Origin: Cellulophaga algicola DSM 14237
GTDB lineage: Bacteria; Bacteroidota; Bacteroidia; Flavobacteriales; Flavobacteriaceae
DNA length: 64,000 nt
Reading direction: 5' to 3'
Assembly (NCBI RefSeq): GCF_000186265.1
Contig: NC_014934.1
Location: 1,178,001-1,242,000, forward strand
The translations under genes and the position numbers were made by a program. The notes under the pieces are model-generated. The model did no database searches, had not been told where the DNA came from, and saw only the letters and a list, made by a program, of their open reading frames with translations. Within the stretch, counting starts at the first letter, position 1; the number at the start of each line of letters is the position of its first letter. This document shows, one piece after another, positions 27,482-36,440 of the stretch.

Positions 27482-29149
27482 TTATTTTGTACTTACAATT
27501 TTACCGTCTTCAAGTGTAATGATCTTATCTACGCGACTAAACCATTTAACATCATGACTTACTACAACAACCGACCAAGGATTGGTTTTGTTCGTCAGAA
27601 AATCCATAATCGTTAAGGCTTCTATTTCATCTAACTGATCTAATGGTTCCTTTAAAATTAATAGTTTTGGCTTCCTTACGATTGCCCTAGCTAACACAAT
27701 TTTCTTAGCTACATTATGCGGTATTTGCTGTCCTTCTGGAAATAATATAGTTTGGATCCCTTTAGGTTGTTCTTTTACAAATTTGGTAAGCCCTGTATTC
27801 TCAATAGCCCAATACAAATCTTTCTGAGAAATTGTTTGATCGCCGAATGTAATATTATCAAAAATAGTTCCTTCAAACGGACTTTCTTCCGTTAACGATT
27901 GCCCTATAAAGTTTCTATAGTGATTTGGTAAAATATTTTCTAACGAAATATTATTTACATAAACAGCACCTTCTGTTGGGTGAATTAAACCAGCTATTAA
28001 GCGCAATAAAGTTGTTTTTCCCGAACCATTTGCTCCCATTAAAAGCGTTGTACTTTTAGGGTGTAGCGTTAAGGATAAATCATCAATAACCTTATAAGTT
28101 GCTCCTTGAGGAATGTAACTAATTTCTGAAATCTCTACAGTTAGCTCAGTGGTTTCTGTTAACGGAGTTTCTCCTTCTTGCGGCTCTAATTCTTTATCTA
28201 CAACCTGTCCTAATTTCTCAAGAGATGTTAATAAATCATAGATAGTCTCTAAGCCTTTAATCAATTTTTCTACTGAGTTTATCACCAATAAAATAATAAT
28301 CTCGGCAGCAACAAACTGCCCGATATTCATCTCTTGATTTAAAACCAATAACCCTCCTATCACTAATAACCCAGCAGTTACCAAAACTTTAAAACCAATC
28401 ATTTGAATGAATTGGATCACCAAAATTCTAAAATGACTTTCTCTTGCCTCTAAATACTCAGCAACCAACACATCATTTTTATATAAGGCATGATTGGTTT
28501 TTCCTGATAATTTAAAACTTACTAAAGAACGCGCAACCTCTTGAAGCCAATGAGCTACTTTATATTTATATTTAGATTCTGCCAGACTGGTCTCTAAGCC
28601 TTTTCGTGCTGTAAATTTGAACACCACATAAATAAGTACCAGAAGCAACAATCCGTAGACTATAAAAAATGGATGATAAAAGGATAGTAATAAAAGTCCG
28701 AATACTATTTGCAGTAGTGCAGCCGGAAAATCTAACAACACTTTAGCTAATGATTTCTGAACATTTAAAGTATCAAAAAACCTATTTGCCAATTCTGGAG
28801 GATAGTAGTCTTTTAATTCACTCATTTTAATTTTCGGAAACCGATACGCAAATTCAAAAGACGCCCTTGTAAATATTTTTTGCTGAACGTTTTCAATAAT
28901 TCTAATCTGCATGAGCTGTAATAAGCCCCCAAAAGCAACACCTCCAGTAACCAAAACTACCAATACAATCCAGGAACTACTTATTTGTGCTCCTTGAATG
29001 AGGTTGATAATTGCCTGAATCCCTAACGGAAGTGTTAAGTTGACGATCCCAGCAAAAATTGCATAATAGAAAGTTTGTAAAATGTCTCGCTTATCAAGTT
29101 TTAACAACCCAATTAAACGTTTCCAAGCGGTAAGTGCATTTTTAGCCAT
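27482..29149 (-). CDS. ABC transporter, fused permease and degenerate ATPase domain
   Basis: Half-transporter of 555 residues: an exporter-type membrane domain (about 20-310) followed by an ATP-binding domain. Walker A is intact (GANGSGKTT), as are the Q-loop (FIGQS) and the H-loop histidine (VVSHD). The LSGGQ signature is not recognisable; the aligned stretch reads IPHNV. The Walker B aspartate is replaced by lysine (LLILKEP where LLDEP is usual). ATP binding seems possible but hydrolysis doubtful. No C39 peptidase domain precedes it. It overlaps the TetR gene by eight bases and sits with HlyD and TolC partners. Confidence 0.87.
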   Translation of the reverse strand: MAKNALTAWKRLIGLLKLDKRDILQTFYYAIFAGIVNLTLPLGIQAIINLIQGAQISSSWIVLVVLVTGGVAFGGLLQLMQIRIIENVQQKIFTRASFEFAYRFPKIKMSELKDYYPPELANRFFDTLNVQKSLAKVLLDFPAALLQIVFGLLLLSFYHPFFIVYGLLLLVLIYVVFKFTARKGLETSLAESKYKYKVAHWLQEVARSLVSFKLSGKTNHALYKNDVLVAEYLEARESHFRILVIQFIQMIGFKVLVTAGLLVIGGLLVLNQEMNIGQFVAAEIIILLVINSVEKLIKGLETIYDLLTSLEKLGQVVDKELEPQEGETPLTETTELTVEISEISYIPQGATYKVIDDLSLTLHPKSTTLLMGANGSGKTTLLRLIAGLIHPTEGAVYVNNISLENILPNHYRNFIGQSLTEESPFEGTIFDNITFGDQTISQKDLYWAIENTGLTKFVKEQPKGIQTILFPEGQQIPHNVAKKIVLARAIVRKPKLLILKEPLDQLDEIEALTIMDFLTNKTNPWSVVVVSHDVKWFSRVDKIITLEDGKIVSTK

Positions 29150-29828
29150 TTGTTATTGGTGCTAAGGTTTTAAATACTAAATCTAAAAAATAGTTAGTGG
29201 GTGATTTAGGCTGATGACAATCTGTTAAGGTAGGAAAATGATCTTTTAAAAAGAACTGATGTAATGACCCCTCTAATATGGTACTAGCCAAACTAGAAGG
29301 ATATTCATAGGTTGGATTTACTTGATGAATTATTTCAGATAATCGCAAAACTAATCGCTTATAGATAATAAAATAACCCTCTTTATTCTCTTCATCTAAC
29401 TCTTTCGTTAAGTACGATTTGGAATACTCATTAATAACAATTTTACTTAAGATAACCTCATTAATATGCGAAAAATGAGAATCTTGTTCAATAGTTTTTG
29501 CGAGCACTTCTATTGCTTTTTCAAGTTTTTTAGAAGGATCTCCAATACTGTTTGTAGAAAACACTAATTGATACTCTAACCAACCCCAATACCAAGAAGC
29601 TAAATACAACAAAAGCTTATGCTTATTTTCAAAATACCGATAAATAGAACTTTCATTAGACTTGATAACCTCCCCTAATTTTTTAAAAGTGAATTTCTCA
29701 AAACCTATCTCATGAATCATTAAAATGCTATGTTCTATTATTTTCTTACCTAAATCAGAGGATTCAGGATCCTTAAGAAAAATCTTGTCATTTATTGCAA
29801 TTTTTACCGATTGTAAAAGCCTATCCAT
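29142..29828 (-). CDS. TetR/AcrR-family regulator
   Basis: A 228-residue one-component regulator. The N-terminal helix-turn-helix runs through GFEKFTFKKLGEVIKSNESSIYRYFENK (about 38-65), the typical TetR pattern, followed by an all-helical ligand domain. It is the first gene of the TetR-ABC-HlyD-TolC-YitT run and probably regulates it, including its own expression. Ligand unknown. Confidence 0.88.
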   Translation of the reverse strand: MDRLLQSVKIAINDKIFLKDPESSDLGKKIIEHSILMIHEIGFEKFTFKKLGEVIKSNESSIYRYFENKHKLLLYLASWYWGWLEYQLVFSTNSIGDPSKKLEKAIEVLAKTIEQDSHFSHINEVILSKIVINEYSKSYLTKELDEENKEGYFIIYKRLVLRLSEIIHQVNPTYEYPSSLASTILEGSLHQFFLKDHFPTLTDCHQPKSPTNYFLDLVFKTLAPITNG

Positions 29829-29851
29829 TACTTACTATTTAAATACGCTTG

Positions 29852-29859
29852 CAAATATA
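29852..29859 (-). promoter_or_regulatory. Candidate -7 box of the export operon
   Basis: TATATTTG on the minus strand, 24 bases before the TetR-type gene; matches TAnnTTTG. The TetR operator would be expected near here, but I see no clear palindrome. Confidence 0.4.
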
Positions 29860-29934
29860 ATAGTATTACTATCAACTCACAATAGTTTAACTTTTTTTAA
29901 CGAAAGCATAACTAATATTTTATGTTGTATTTTT

Positions 29935-29942
29935 TATATTTG
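29935..29942 (+). promoter_or_regulatory. Candidate -7 box for the small exported protein
   Basis: TATATTTG on the plus strand, 37 bases before the ATG at 29980. Confidence 0.35.
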
Positions 29943-29979
29943 AATCAGAGAATTAGTATGAACTTTAAACCTAAAACAT

Positions 29980-30342
29980 ATGAAAACTTTCATTATTTTT
30001 ATCTTTATGGCGATGTATACTCTAGGTGGGCATAGTCAAAAAACAACAGCAAACCTTGAAGAAGGTACTATAGTAATACTTACCAATATTAATGGCGAAC
30101 ACTACAAACACATAGATTTTCCCAGAAAAAATTTCATCATTAAAAGAGGTGCTTTAGCAGATTTTAATAGCCTGGCGGGAACAAAACTTGTTATTAAAGA
30201 GTACAAGGCAACTAAAGGCACTAATCAAATAGCCTTATTATCTAGACAAGATGGCAAACCTTTCTTTAGATTCTTTTCTTCTGTTGAAGCTAATATTGAA
30301 CAAGCCATAGAAAGTGGAGAATTGAAAATGTATTTAGAATAA
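29980..30342 (+). CDS. Small exported protein of unknown function
   Basis: A 120-residue protein with a Sec signal peptide (about 1-19, ending GGHSQ). The mature part is mixed and charged, with a beta-rich pattern (GTIVILTNINGE, TKLVIKEYKA), no cysteines and no motif I recognise. It stands alone, 80 bases before tag. Family not recognised. Confidence 0.65.
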   Translation: MKTFIIFIFMAMYTLGGHSQKTTANLEEGTIVILTNINGEHYKHIDFPRKNFIIKRGALADFNSLAGTKLVIKEYKATKGTNQIALLSRQDGKPFFRFFSSVEANIEQAIESGELKMYLE

Positions 30343-30422
30343 ATTACGTAATGCCTTACCGTCAAAGAAATTTCTCCACTATCTTTAAGCACTGTTAGTA
30401 TACAAAGACAAAAAGCGTTTAA

Positions 30423-30986
30423 ATGGAGAAACAACGATGTGGATGGTGCCAAGGCGATGATTTATACGAAGCTTATCATGATCTAGAATGGGGCGTACCC
30501 GTAAAAGAGGATGATAAGCTTTTTGAATTTTTAATTCTAGAAACCTTTCAAGCAGGTTTAAGCTGGATTACCATTCTACGAAAAAGAGAAAATTTCAGGG
30601 AAGCTTTTGATTCTTTCGATTATAAAAAAATAGCCAAATATGATGCTATTAAAATTGAAGAATTACTCCAGAATGCTGGAATTATAAGAAATAAGCTTAA
30701 AATTAATGCAACGATTTCTAATGCTATTGCATTTCTAAAAATACAAGAAGAGTTTGGTAGTTTTAGCACCTACATCTGGGAATTTGTTAAGCACAAACCC
30801 ATCAAAAATACCGTAGAAAACTATAAATTAGCACCAGCAAATACACCGCTATCTGATGTAATTAGCAAAGACTTAAAAAAAAGAGGATTTAAATTTGTAG
30901 GCAGTACGGTGATATATGCACAAATGCAAGCTACCGGAATGGTAAATGATCATGAAATAACCTGTTTTAGATATAATGAAGTATAA
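30423..30986 (+). CDS. tag: DNA-3-methyladenine glycosylase I
   Basis: Removes 3-methyladenine from alkylated DNA, base excision repair. The 187-residue product opens with the family's zinc-site start (QRCGWCQGDDLYEAYHD), then EWGVPVKEDDKLFEFL and FQAGLSWITIL with the conserved glutamate before it. Length and motifs are canonical. Its 3' end overlaps the next gene by 11 bases. Confidence 0.95.
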   Translation: MEKQRCGWCQGDDLYEAYHDLEWGVPVKEDDKLFEFLILETFQAGLSWITILRKRENFREAFDSFDYKKIAKYDAIKIEELLQNAGIIRNKLKINATISNAIAFLKIQEEFGSFSTYIWEFVKHKPIKNTVENYKLAPANTPLSDVISKDLKKRGFKFVGSTVIYAQMQATGMVNDHEITCFRYNEV

Positions 30987-31551
30987 ATTTATAGTACTAT
31001 TTTTTCTCTGTGGCTTTAATTCACTTTTAGCCCAAGTTAAACACGAACGCGAATTCCGAATTAAGAAAAAGGATTTTCCAACAGCAGCACATACGTTGAT
31101 AAAGAGCAATGTCTCCAATGCAAAAAAATTAAAATTTTATAAAGAAATAGATAGTTTAAAAATTAGTTACGAAGCCAAATTTAAGAAAGATAAATTATGG
31201 TATAGCATTGAATTTAATGAAGAAGGTACTTTAGAAGATATTGAAATTACCATTAAGACTGTTGACATTCCCAATGAAACTCATGAAGAAATTTTAAAAT
31301 ACCTTAGCAACAACTTTTCTTCTTTTAAAATCAAGAAAATTCAGCAGCAATATGTTGCAGAAGATCCTATGGAGAAAACTTTTAAAAATGCCTTTCAAAA
31401 TTTAATGATCCCTTCTGTTAACTATGAATTAATTATTGCTGCAAAAAAAGAGAACGGCTACGAACAATTTGAAATTCTTTTTAATGCTGAAGGAGTTTAT
31501 CTAAGTATTAGAAAATCATTACCTCCTAACTATGATCACGTCTTATATTAA
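30976..31551 (+). CDS. Exported PepSY-like protein
   Basis: A 191-residue protein with a signal peptide (about 1-20, ending SLLAQ) and two beta/alpha PepSY-like stretches (about 28-95 and 95-185) in which a charged amphipathic helix precedes beta strands (DKLWYSIEFNEEGTLEDIEI). Such domains are usually periplasmic and often inhibit or bind other proteins. It overlaps tag at its start and the DUF2490 gene at its end, so the three are likely co-expressed, although a link to repair is not apparent. It is unrelated in sequence to the array near 50 kb apart from the general fold. Confidence 0.65.
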   Translation: MKYKFIVLFFLCGFNSLLAQVKHEREFRIKKKDFPTAAHTLIKSNVSNAKKLKFYKEIDSLKISYEAKFKKDKLWYSIEFNEEGTLEDIEITIKTVDIPNETHEEILKYLSNNFSSFKIKKIQQQYVAEDPMEKTFKNAFQNLMIPSVNYELIIAAKKENGYEQFEILFNAEGVYLSIRKSLPPNYDHVLY

Positions 31552-32221
31552 ACTAGGGCTTTCCCTAATTCTCTTTTTTATAATAACCCCTAGTTTTGCT
31601 CAAGATAATTTTACAGGATACCTTGAGCCTCAAATTTCCGTAAACCATAAAATATCTCCGCTCTATGCGTTTAATTTTTCTACAAGCAATAGAGCCTATT
31701 TCTATAAAGACGGAGCAACTGCCGTTAATATGCGACAATTAGATTTTGCTCATTTTTCTGAATTAACGATAGCCTCTAATCAAAGTTTTTCTTTAGGAAT
31801 TCAATATAGATTTAGAGCCCTCTTTGAGGAAGAGAAAGAAAATGAGCTGCGAATTACACAACAATATAATTACAAATTTAAACCAAAATCTATACGATAT
31901 GGACACAGAGTACGAACAGAACAACGTATCTCTCCCTCATTAACGACATTCCGGTTTAGATATAGATTTGCGGCAGATATGCCTCTGAAAGGCGAAAAAC
32001 TTGATATAGGAGAACCTTATATTATAGTTTCTACAGAAAGTTTATTAAGTGTAGCCAATACAAAAAAACCAAGTTACGATCAACGTTTTTCTTCCCAGAT
32101 TGGTTACAAATTGAGCTCAAACACCAAAGTGCAAATTGGCTTAGAATACCGACTAGAAGAATACAATACAACTTTAGCACAAGTACTTTTCTTAAATTCT
32201 GCTTTTGTTCTTACCCTTTAA
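31532..32221 (+). CDS. DUF2490 outer membrane-type protein
   Basis: A 229-residue protein with a signal peptide (about 1-23, ending SFAQ) and alternating beta strands ending in an aromatic/hydrophobic C-terminus (FVLTL), the pattern of an outer membrane beta barrel and of DUF2490. The family is common in flavobacteria and has no established function. It overlaps the PepSY-like gene by 20 bases, suggesting one envelope unit. A protein-protein pair is inference. Confidence 0.8.
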   Translation: MITSYIKLGLSLILFFIITPSFAQDNFTGYLEPQISVNHKISPLYAFNFSTSNRAYFYKDGATAVNMRQLDFAHFSELTIASNQSFSLGIQYRFRALFEEEKENELRITQQYNYKFKPKSIRYGHRVRTEQRISPSLTTFRFRYRFAADMPLKGEKLDIGEPYIIVSTESLLSVANTKKPSYDQRFSSQIGYKLSSNTKVQIGLEYRLEEYNTTLAQVLFLNSAFVLTL

Positions 32222-32347
32222 AAGTCTATTCCGTTTTATTTTAAAATATCCCAAAGTTAAAATATCATTCTTATTAAGATCGTTAACTCTTAGTATTTCA
32301 ACTCTTTATTTTGCCTCCTCGGAGTGTAAAAAACCACCCTTTATTAA

Positions 32348-32977
32348 TTACAATAACTTAACAAAATCCTCTCTAGCTATCTCTTCTGCACCTAAACTTT
32401 CAAGGTGCTCTGTGTAGACTTGACAATCTATTAACGTATAATTCTTTATCGCTAACTCTTTTGCTAAACTTATAAAAGCAAATTTAGAGGCATTGCTCAC
32501 TAGACTAAACATACTTTCTCCACAAAAAACATGACCTAAATCTATACCATACAACCCCCCTACTAAAGTATCTTTTTCCCAAACTTCGTACGAATGCGCA
32601 ATGCCTTTTTCATGAAGCTTAAGGTAAGCTTCTTTCATCTTCTCTGTAATCCAAGTGCCGTCCTGGTCCTTTCTATCGACCATAGAGCAATACTCCAGTA
32701 CTGTTTTAAAATCTACATTCTTGGTTAAGGTAAATTGGCGATCTTTAATCACCTTACGCATGCTTTTAGAAATGTTTATTTTATGAGGAAATAATACCAT
32801 TCGTGGATCAGGACTCCACCACAAAATCAAAGAATCCTCGTTGAACCAAGGGAAAATTCCGCTTTTATAAGCCAACAATAGCCGTTCAGGAGAAAGATCT
32901 CCCCCAACAGCAAGCATACCTTCGTGGTTAGCCTTTGAAACATCAGGGAAAATTAATTCCTCAGAAAGAAAAATCAT
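32348..32977 (-). CDS. aat: Leucyl/phenylalanyl-tRNA-protein transferase
   Basis: Adds Leu or Phe to the N-terminus of proteins bearing basic N-terminal residues, making them N-end-rule substrates for ClpS/ClpAP. Motifs: GMLAVGGDLSPERLLLAYKSGIFPWF and WWSPDPRMVLFP. I place the start at the ATG at 32977 (MIFLSEELIFPD), which matches the family's N-terminus; an earlier in-frame ATG at 33031 would add 18 basic residues that the family lacks. Cytoplasmic, single gene. Confidence 0.93.
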   Translation of the reverse strand: MIFLSEELIFPDVSKANHEGMLAVGGDLSPERLLLAYKSGIFPWFNEDSLILWWSPDPRMVLFPHKINISKSMRKVIKDRQFTLTKNVDFKTVLEYCSMVDRKDQDGTWITEKMKEAYLKLHEKGIAHSYEVWEKDTLVGGLYGIDLGHVFCGESMFSLVSNASKFAFISLAKELAIKNYTLIDCQVYTEHLESLGAEEIAREDFVKLL

Positions 32978-33047
32978 AGGCTTATAGTTTAATTCTTTAT
33001 TCAATTTTTTTTTGACCTCAAAATACATCAAAGTCTATAAAAAACAA

Positions 33048-33080
33048 AAGACCTGTTTAGTTAAAAACTAAACAGGTCTT
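33048..33080 (-). terminator. Terminator of the DUF3127/flavin reductase unit
   Basis: Stem AGACCTGTTTAGTT / AACTAAACAGGTCT with a tiny A loop; on the minus strand it is followed by TTTGTTTTTT. It sits 20 bases past the DUF3127 stop. Confidence 0.85.
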
Positions 33081-33100
33081 CTCCTTAATTATATGTTAAT

Positions 33101-33484
33101 TTAAAAAGGTAAATCGTCGTGATCTTCTTCATTTAAATCATCTGCTGGCTGAAAAGAATCCATTGGTGGTGCTGGAGGTATTCCTGCACTTGAATTTGGT
33201 GCTGCCGCCTGAGCACTTTCTATTCTCCAACCTTGAATAGAGTTAAAATATTTAGTTTCTCCTTGTGGATTAACCCATTCTCTACCGCGTAAATTAATTC
33301 CAATTTTTATAGGCTGTCCAACACTTACGCTGTCCAATAAGTCACACTTATCTTGAACAAACTCTACCATAATATGTTGCGGATATTGCTCTTCTGTAGT
33401 AACGACAATTTCTCTTTTTCTAAATCCGTTATTTCCAAAGGTTTGAGTTTCCCCAACCATTTTCACTTTTCCTTCTACTTCCAT
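33101..33484 (-). CDS. DUF3127 protein with SSB-like C-terminal tail
   Basis: A 127-residue cytoplasmic protein. Residues 1-90 form the DUF3127 domain, a beta-rich fold that resembles an OB fold (VEGKVKMVGETQTFG, then KREIVVTTEE). The rest is a flexible Pro/Ala-rich linker ending in the acidic tail DHDDLPF, the classical form of the SSB C-terminal tip that recruits DNA-repair proteins. Binding single-stranded DNA is therefore plausible but not shown. It is six bases after the flavin reductase gene. Confidence 0.8.
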   Translation of the reverse strand: MEVEGKVKMVGETQTFGNNGFRKREIVVTTEEQYPQHIMVEFVQDKCDLLDSVSVGQPIKIGINLRGREWVNPQGETKYFNSIQGWRIESAQAAAPNSSAGIPPAPPMDSFQPADDLNEEDHDDLPF

Positions 33485-33490
33485 TTTCTC

Positions 33491-34372
33491 TTAATTTGAT
33501 AATAATACTTTCCAAGCGGAAAGTACGTCATTTTTATGTAAATATTCCTGTGCTTTACTATGAATTATTTTTTTATCATCTGCACTTATGATCACTCGTA
33601 GCTCCTCATTTGAAGCTAAAAACTCTTGAACTTCTTTTTCTGTAGGTATTTTTTCAACGTTCCCTAACCTACCTAGGTCATTCCCGGTTAACACCGTGCT
33701 AAAACGTATTTCTGCAGGTATTGCATCAACACCAATTCCTAACGAAGATAATGGTTTAGGCACTTCAAACAAACCTTCGTTTGCTCTACTATACCAATTA
33801 CCACCCATTCTAGCTACTAAATCTATCTTATGCTGATCTATAGCTCCATTTTCATCTAAAATTGCTTTGTCTACATGAACTTTTACAACTTCAGAAAAAA
33901 TTAAATTTCCGGCTCCGCCGTTTTCACCCAAAGCCTCAACTTTAATGACTTTGCACTCAAATTGTACAGGAGATTCTGCTACCCTAAAAGGTTTAACTAC
34001 GTCAGAAACTAACATTGTTAGACCCGCTTTTTGAAATTCATTTTCTCCTGCTGGATACTCTGTACTAGAAAGTGACATTTGTTGTACCATATCAAAATTC
34101 ACAACATTAATTACCACCTCTTTAGTTCGTAAACAGTTTTCTAGCGTATGCTTTGTAGTATTGTCGCGAACCCTACGTGCAGGAGAAAAAATTAAAATCG
34201 GCGGATTAGCACTAAACACATTGAAGAAACTAAAAGGAGATAAATTAGGCCTTCCATTTTCATCTATAGTACTCGCAAAAGCAATAGGCCTAGGACCTAC
34301 AGCCCCTAGTAAATACCCATGTAATTTTGCTGTTGTTACCTCATCCGGCAGTATAGAAATCATTTCTCGCAT
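33491..34372 (-). CDS. Flavin reductase-like (FMN-binding split barrel) protein
   Basis: FMN-binding split-barrel protein of about 293 residues, in the flavin reductase-like family; the core GPRPIAFASTIDENGRPNLSPFSFFN and the ARRVRDNTTKHTLEN segment identify it. Such proteins reduce flavins or act as diflavin-linked oxidoreductases; the substrate is unknown. I start at the ATG at 34372. The longer frame to 34390 would begin inside a TATTTTTG -7 box, so it is unlikely; 34363 is a further option. The C-terminal ~100 residues have no match I can name. Confidence 0.85.
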   Translation of the reverse strand: MREMISILPDEVTTAKLHGYLLGAVGPRPIAFASTIDENGRPNLSPFSFFNVFSANPPILIFSPARRVRDNTTKHTLENCLRTKEVVINVVNFDMVQQMSLSSTEYPAGENEFQKAGLTMLVSDVVKPFRVAESPVQFECKVIKVEALGENGGAGNLIFSEVVKVHVDKAILDENGAIDQHKIDLVARMGGNWYSRANEGLFEVPKPLSSLGIGVDAIPAEIRFSTVLTGNDLGRLGNVEKIPTEKEVQEFLASNEELRVIISADDKKIIHSKAQEYLHKNDVLSAWKVLLSN

Positions 34373-34379
34373 CGTCCTG

Positions 34380-34387
34380 CAAAAATA
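34380..34387 (-). promoter_or_regulatory. Candidate -7 box of the flavin reductase gene
   Basis: TATTTTTG on the minus strand, eight bases before the chosen ATG at 34372, implying a very short leader. It overlaps the upstream in-frame ATG at 34388-34390, which argues against that start. Confidence 0.4.
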
Positions 34388-34487
34388 CATAAATTACTAT
34401 CAAATATGAAACTAACAACTTATCAAATAGAGAGAATAACTTTTGACATTTTACGTTATATTGTACGCACTATAAGCATTTGTTTGA

Positions 34488-35636
34488 ATGAACTTTAACC
34501 CTGAAAAGAAAACTATAACTATAATCCTACAAATAACCTCTTTTGTTATTGTAAGTCTTATACTTTGGAACACAAATAGTTTTTTCAAAAAATTCAAAGA
34601 AGAAGAACGTAACAAAGTAGAAATTTGGGCCAGTGCCTTGGTAGAATTACAATCTTTACCCGCTGATGCCGATCCTGGTAATTTACCCTTGAAAATATTT
34701 CAAAACAATACGACTACCCCAATGATTTTAATGAACAGGGATGGTGCTATTAAGGTGAGTAACATGCCTAAAGAAATCACTACCGATACCGCCCTGATTC
34801 AAAAAAAAATAATAAAATTTGGAGAGGAGAATAAGCCCATAAAAATTGAATACAAGGGGGAAGATTTAGCCACATTATATTATGGAAATTCTGATGTATT
34901 AAACAAACTAAAATATTACCCCATTGCTCTACTTTTAATTATCTTCCTTTTCGGTACTGTTATTTATTTCTTTTTCAAAACAAATAAGTCTTCGGAGCAA
35001 AATAAACTTTGGGCAGGAATGGCAAAAGAAACTGCGCACCAAATAGGAACACCATTAACCTCTCTTCTAGGTTGGAATGAACTTTTAAAAGCAGAAAATA
35101 TAAATCCGAGTATTACGGAAGAGATTGAAAAAGATATTGCTAGACTAGAAACCATTACAGAACGTTTCTCTAAAATAGGCTCCTTACCTATTTTAGCAGA
35201 ACATGATATTGTTGTAGAAACCAAAAACGCATTTGATTATTTAAAACTGAGAAGTTCCAAACTAATTCATTTTTCATTTAGCAGTAAAGCAGAAAATCTT
35301 CCGGTACTTTTAAACAAATCACTATTTCAATGGACCATTGAAAATTTAGTTAAAAACGGAATTGATGCTATGCGAGGAAAAGGGAGCATTAGTGTTGAAA
35401 TTTTAAAAGAAGGAAATAATGCCGTAATTTTGGTCTCCGATACAGGCCACGGAATTTTAAAAAAAGATTTCAATACCATATTTAATCCTGGATTTACCTC
35501 TAAAAAAAGAGGCTGGGGCTTAGGCTTATCACTAGTAAAACGAATTGTGGAAGAATACCATAAAGGAAAAATAAAAGTTCTTACTTCGAGTAAGGACGGT
35601 ACAATAATGAAAATTACTTTTAAATTAAATTCGTAA
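34488..35636 (+). CDS. Membrane sensor histidine kinase
   Basis: A 382-residue kinase with two helices (about 10-30 and 145-163) enclosing an extracytoplasmic domain of about 110 residues, no HAMP, then the H-box AKETAHQIGTPLTSLLGWNE with phospho-acceptor His184, an N-box (ENLVKNGIDAM), and G-boxes DTGHGI and GWGLGLSLVKRI. The protein is complete. No response regulator is adjacent, so it is an orphan kinase in this window. Four bases separate it from the following zinc-ribbon-like gene, so they are co-transcribed. Confidence 0.9.
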   Translation: MNFNPEKKTITIILQITSFVIVSLILWNTNSFFKKFKEEERNKVEIWASALVELQSLPADADPGNLPLKIFQNNTTTPMILMNRDGAIKVSNMPKEITTDTALIQKKIIKFGEENKPIKIEYKGEDLATLYYGNSDVLNKLKYYPIALLLIIFLFGTVIYFFFKTNKSSEQNKLWAGMAKETAHQIGTPLTSLLGWNELLKAENINPSITEEIEKDIARLETITERFSKIGSLPILAEHDIVVETKNAFDYLKLRSSKLIHFSFSSKAENLPVLLNKSLFQWTIENLVKNGIDAMRGKGSISVEILKEGNNAVILVSDTGHGILKKDFNTIFNPGFTSKKRGWGLGLSLVKRIVEEYHKGKIKVLTSSKDGTIMKITFKLNS

Positions 35637-35639
35637 GCA

Positions 35640-35996
35640 ATGGCAGAGATAAAATTAGAAGTTATTAAGGAAGCAGACCTAACAAATAATTGTCCGGAAT
35701 GCTTTAACCAAGGTTTAAAATTATCCTTTTTTCAGAAACACTCTTACGGCAAGCTAATTCATAAAACAACGAATGAGATAACTTCTGAACTGGAATGTAA
35801 GAAGTGCGGAACCAAAATTTATCCGGTTGGGTGGACTCCAGACATAGAACGTGTTTTTGAATACTACCAGAAAATGGCGGTACCACAAAAAAAATCTATG
35901 AAATTTACCAGCCTGTTATATATTTTAATAGTAGCATTAATTACTATTGTTGCAGCGGGAATATACATTCTAATAGAAGGCGGTTTATTTAAGTAA
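35640..35996 (+). CDS. Small zinc-ribbon membrane protein
   Basis: A 118-residue protein with two CxxC pairs (NNCPECFNQG at about 16-25 and ECKKCGTK at about 52-59) that look like a zinc ribbon, and a C-terminal transmembrane helix (about 90-113). There is no signal peptide, so the Cys pairs face the cytoplasm if the topology is simple. It follows the histidine kinase by four bases and may be an accessory of it. Family not recognised. Confidence 0.65.
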   Translation: MAEIKLEVIKEADLTNNCPECFNQGLKLSFFQKHSYGKLIHKTTNEITSELECKKCGTKIYPVGWTPDIERVFEYYQKMAVPQKKSMKFTSLLYILIVALITIVAAGIYILIEGGLFK

Positions 35997-36034
35997 GAAA
36001 CAGCTAAAATGCTATGTTCATTAGCTACCCTTGA

Positions 36035-36427
36035 TTAAGCTAATTCTGCTTTTATTTTTTTTGCAATAGCCTTAAACTCTTCATCAGAAAACTTAACTTT
36101 ATGCTGAAAAGTAGCATCTTTCATTTCATTTAAAGGGATTAAATGAACGTGTACATGTGGCACTTCTAAGCCAATAACAGTCATCCCAACACGCTTACAA
36201 GCTATAGCACGCTCTAGCGCCTGACCAACTTTTTTAGAAAAAGCCATTAATCCCATATAGGTAGCATCATCTAAATCCATTATTTTATTTACCTCTTTCT
36301 TAGGAACACATAGCGTATGCCCTTTTGCATTTGGGTTGATATCTAAAAAAGCGAAAAACTCCTCGTTTTCAGCAATTTTATAAGAAGGAATTTCTCCACT
36401 GATAATCTTTGTAAATATACTAGCCAC
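36035..36427 (-). CDS. HIT-family nucleotide-binding protein
   Basis: A 130-residue histidine-triad protein. The catalytic HxHxH is present as HVHVHLIP near residue 95, and the N-terminal IFTKIISGEIPSYK and FLDINPNAKGHTLCVPKKE segments are standard HIT/PKCI features. Such enzymes hydrolyse adenosine 5'-phosphoramidates or dinucleotides. The gene lies 13 bases after the BLUF gene in the same direction and 71 bases separate BLUF from greA, so all three may be one transcript. Confidence 0.92.
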   Translation of the reverse strand: MASIFTKIISGEIPSYKIAENEEFFAFLDINPNAKGHTLCVPKKEVNKIMDLDDATYMGLMAFSKKVGQALERAIACKRVGMTVIGLEVPHVHVHLIPLNEMKDATFQHKVKFSDEEFKAIAKKIKAELA

Positions 36428-36440
36428 TGTCTTGTCTGTT

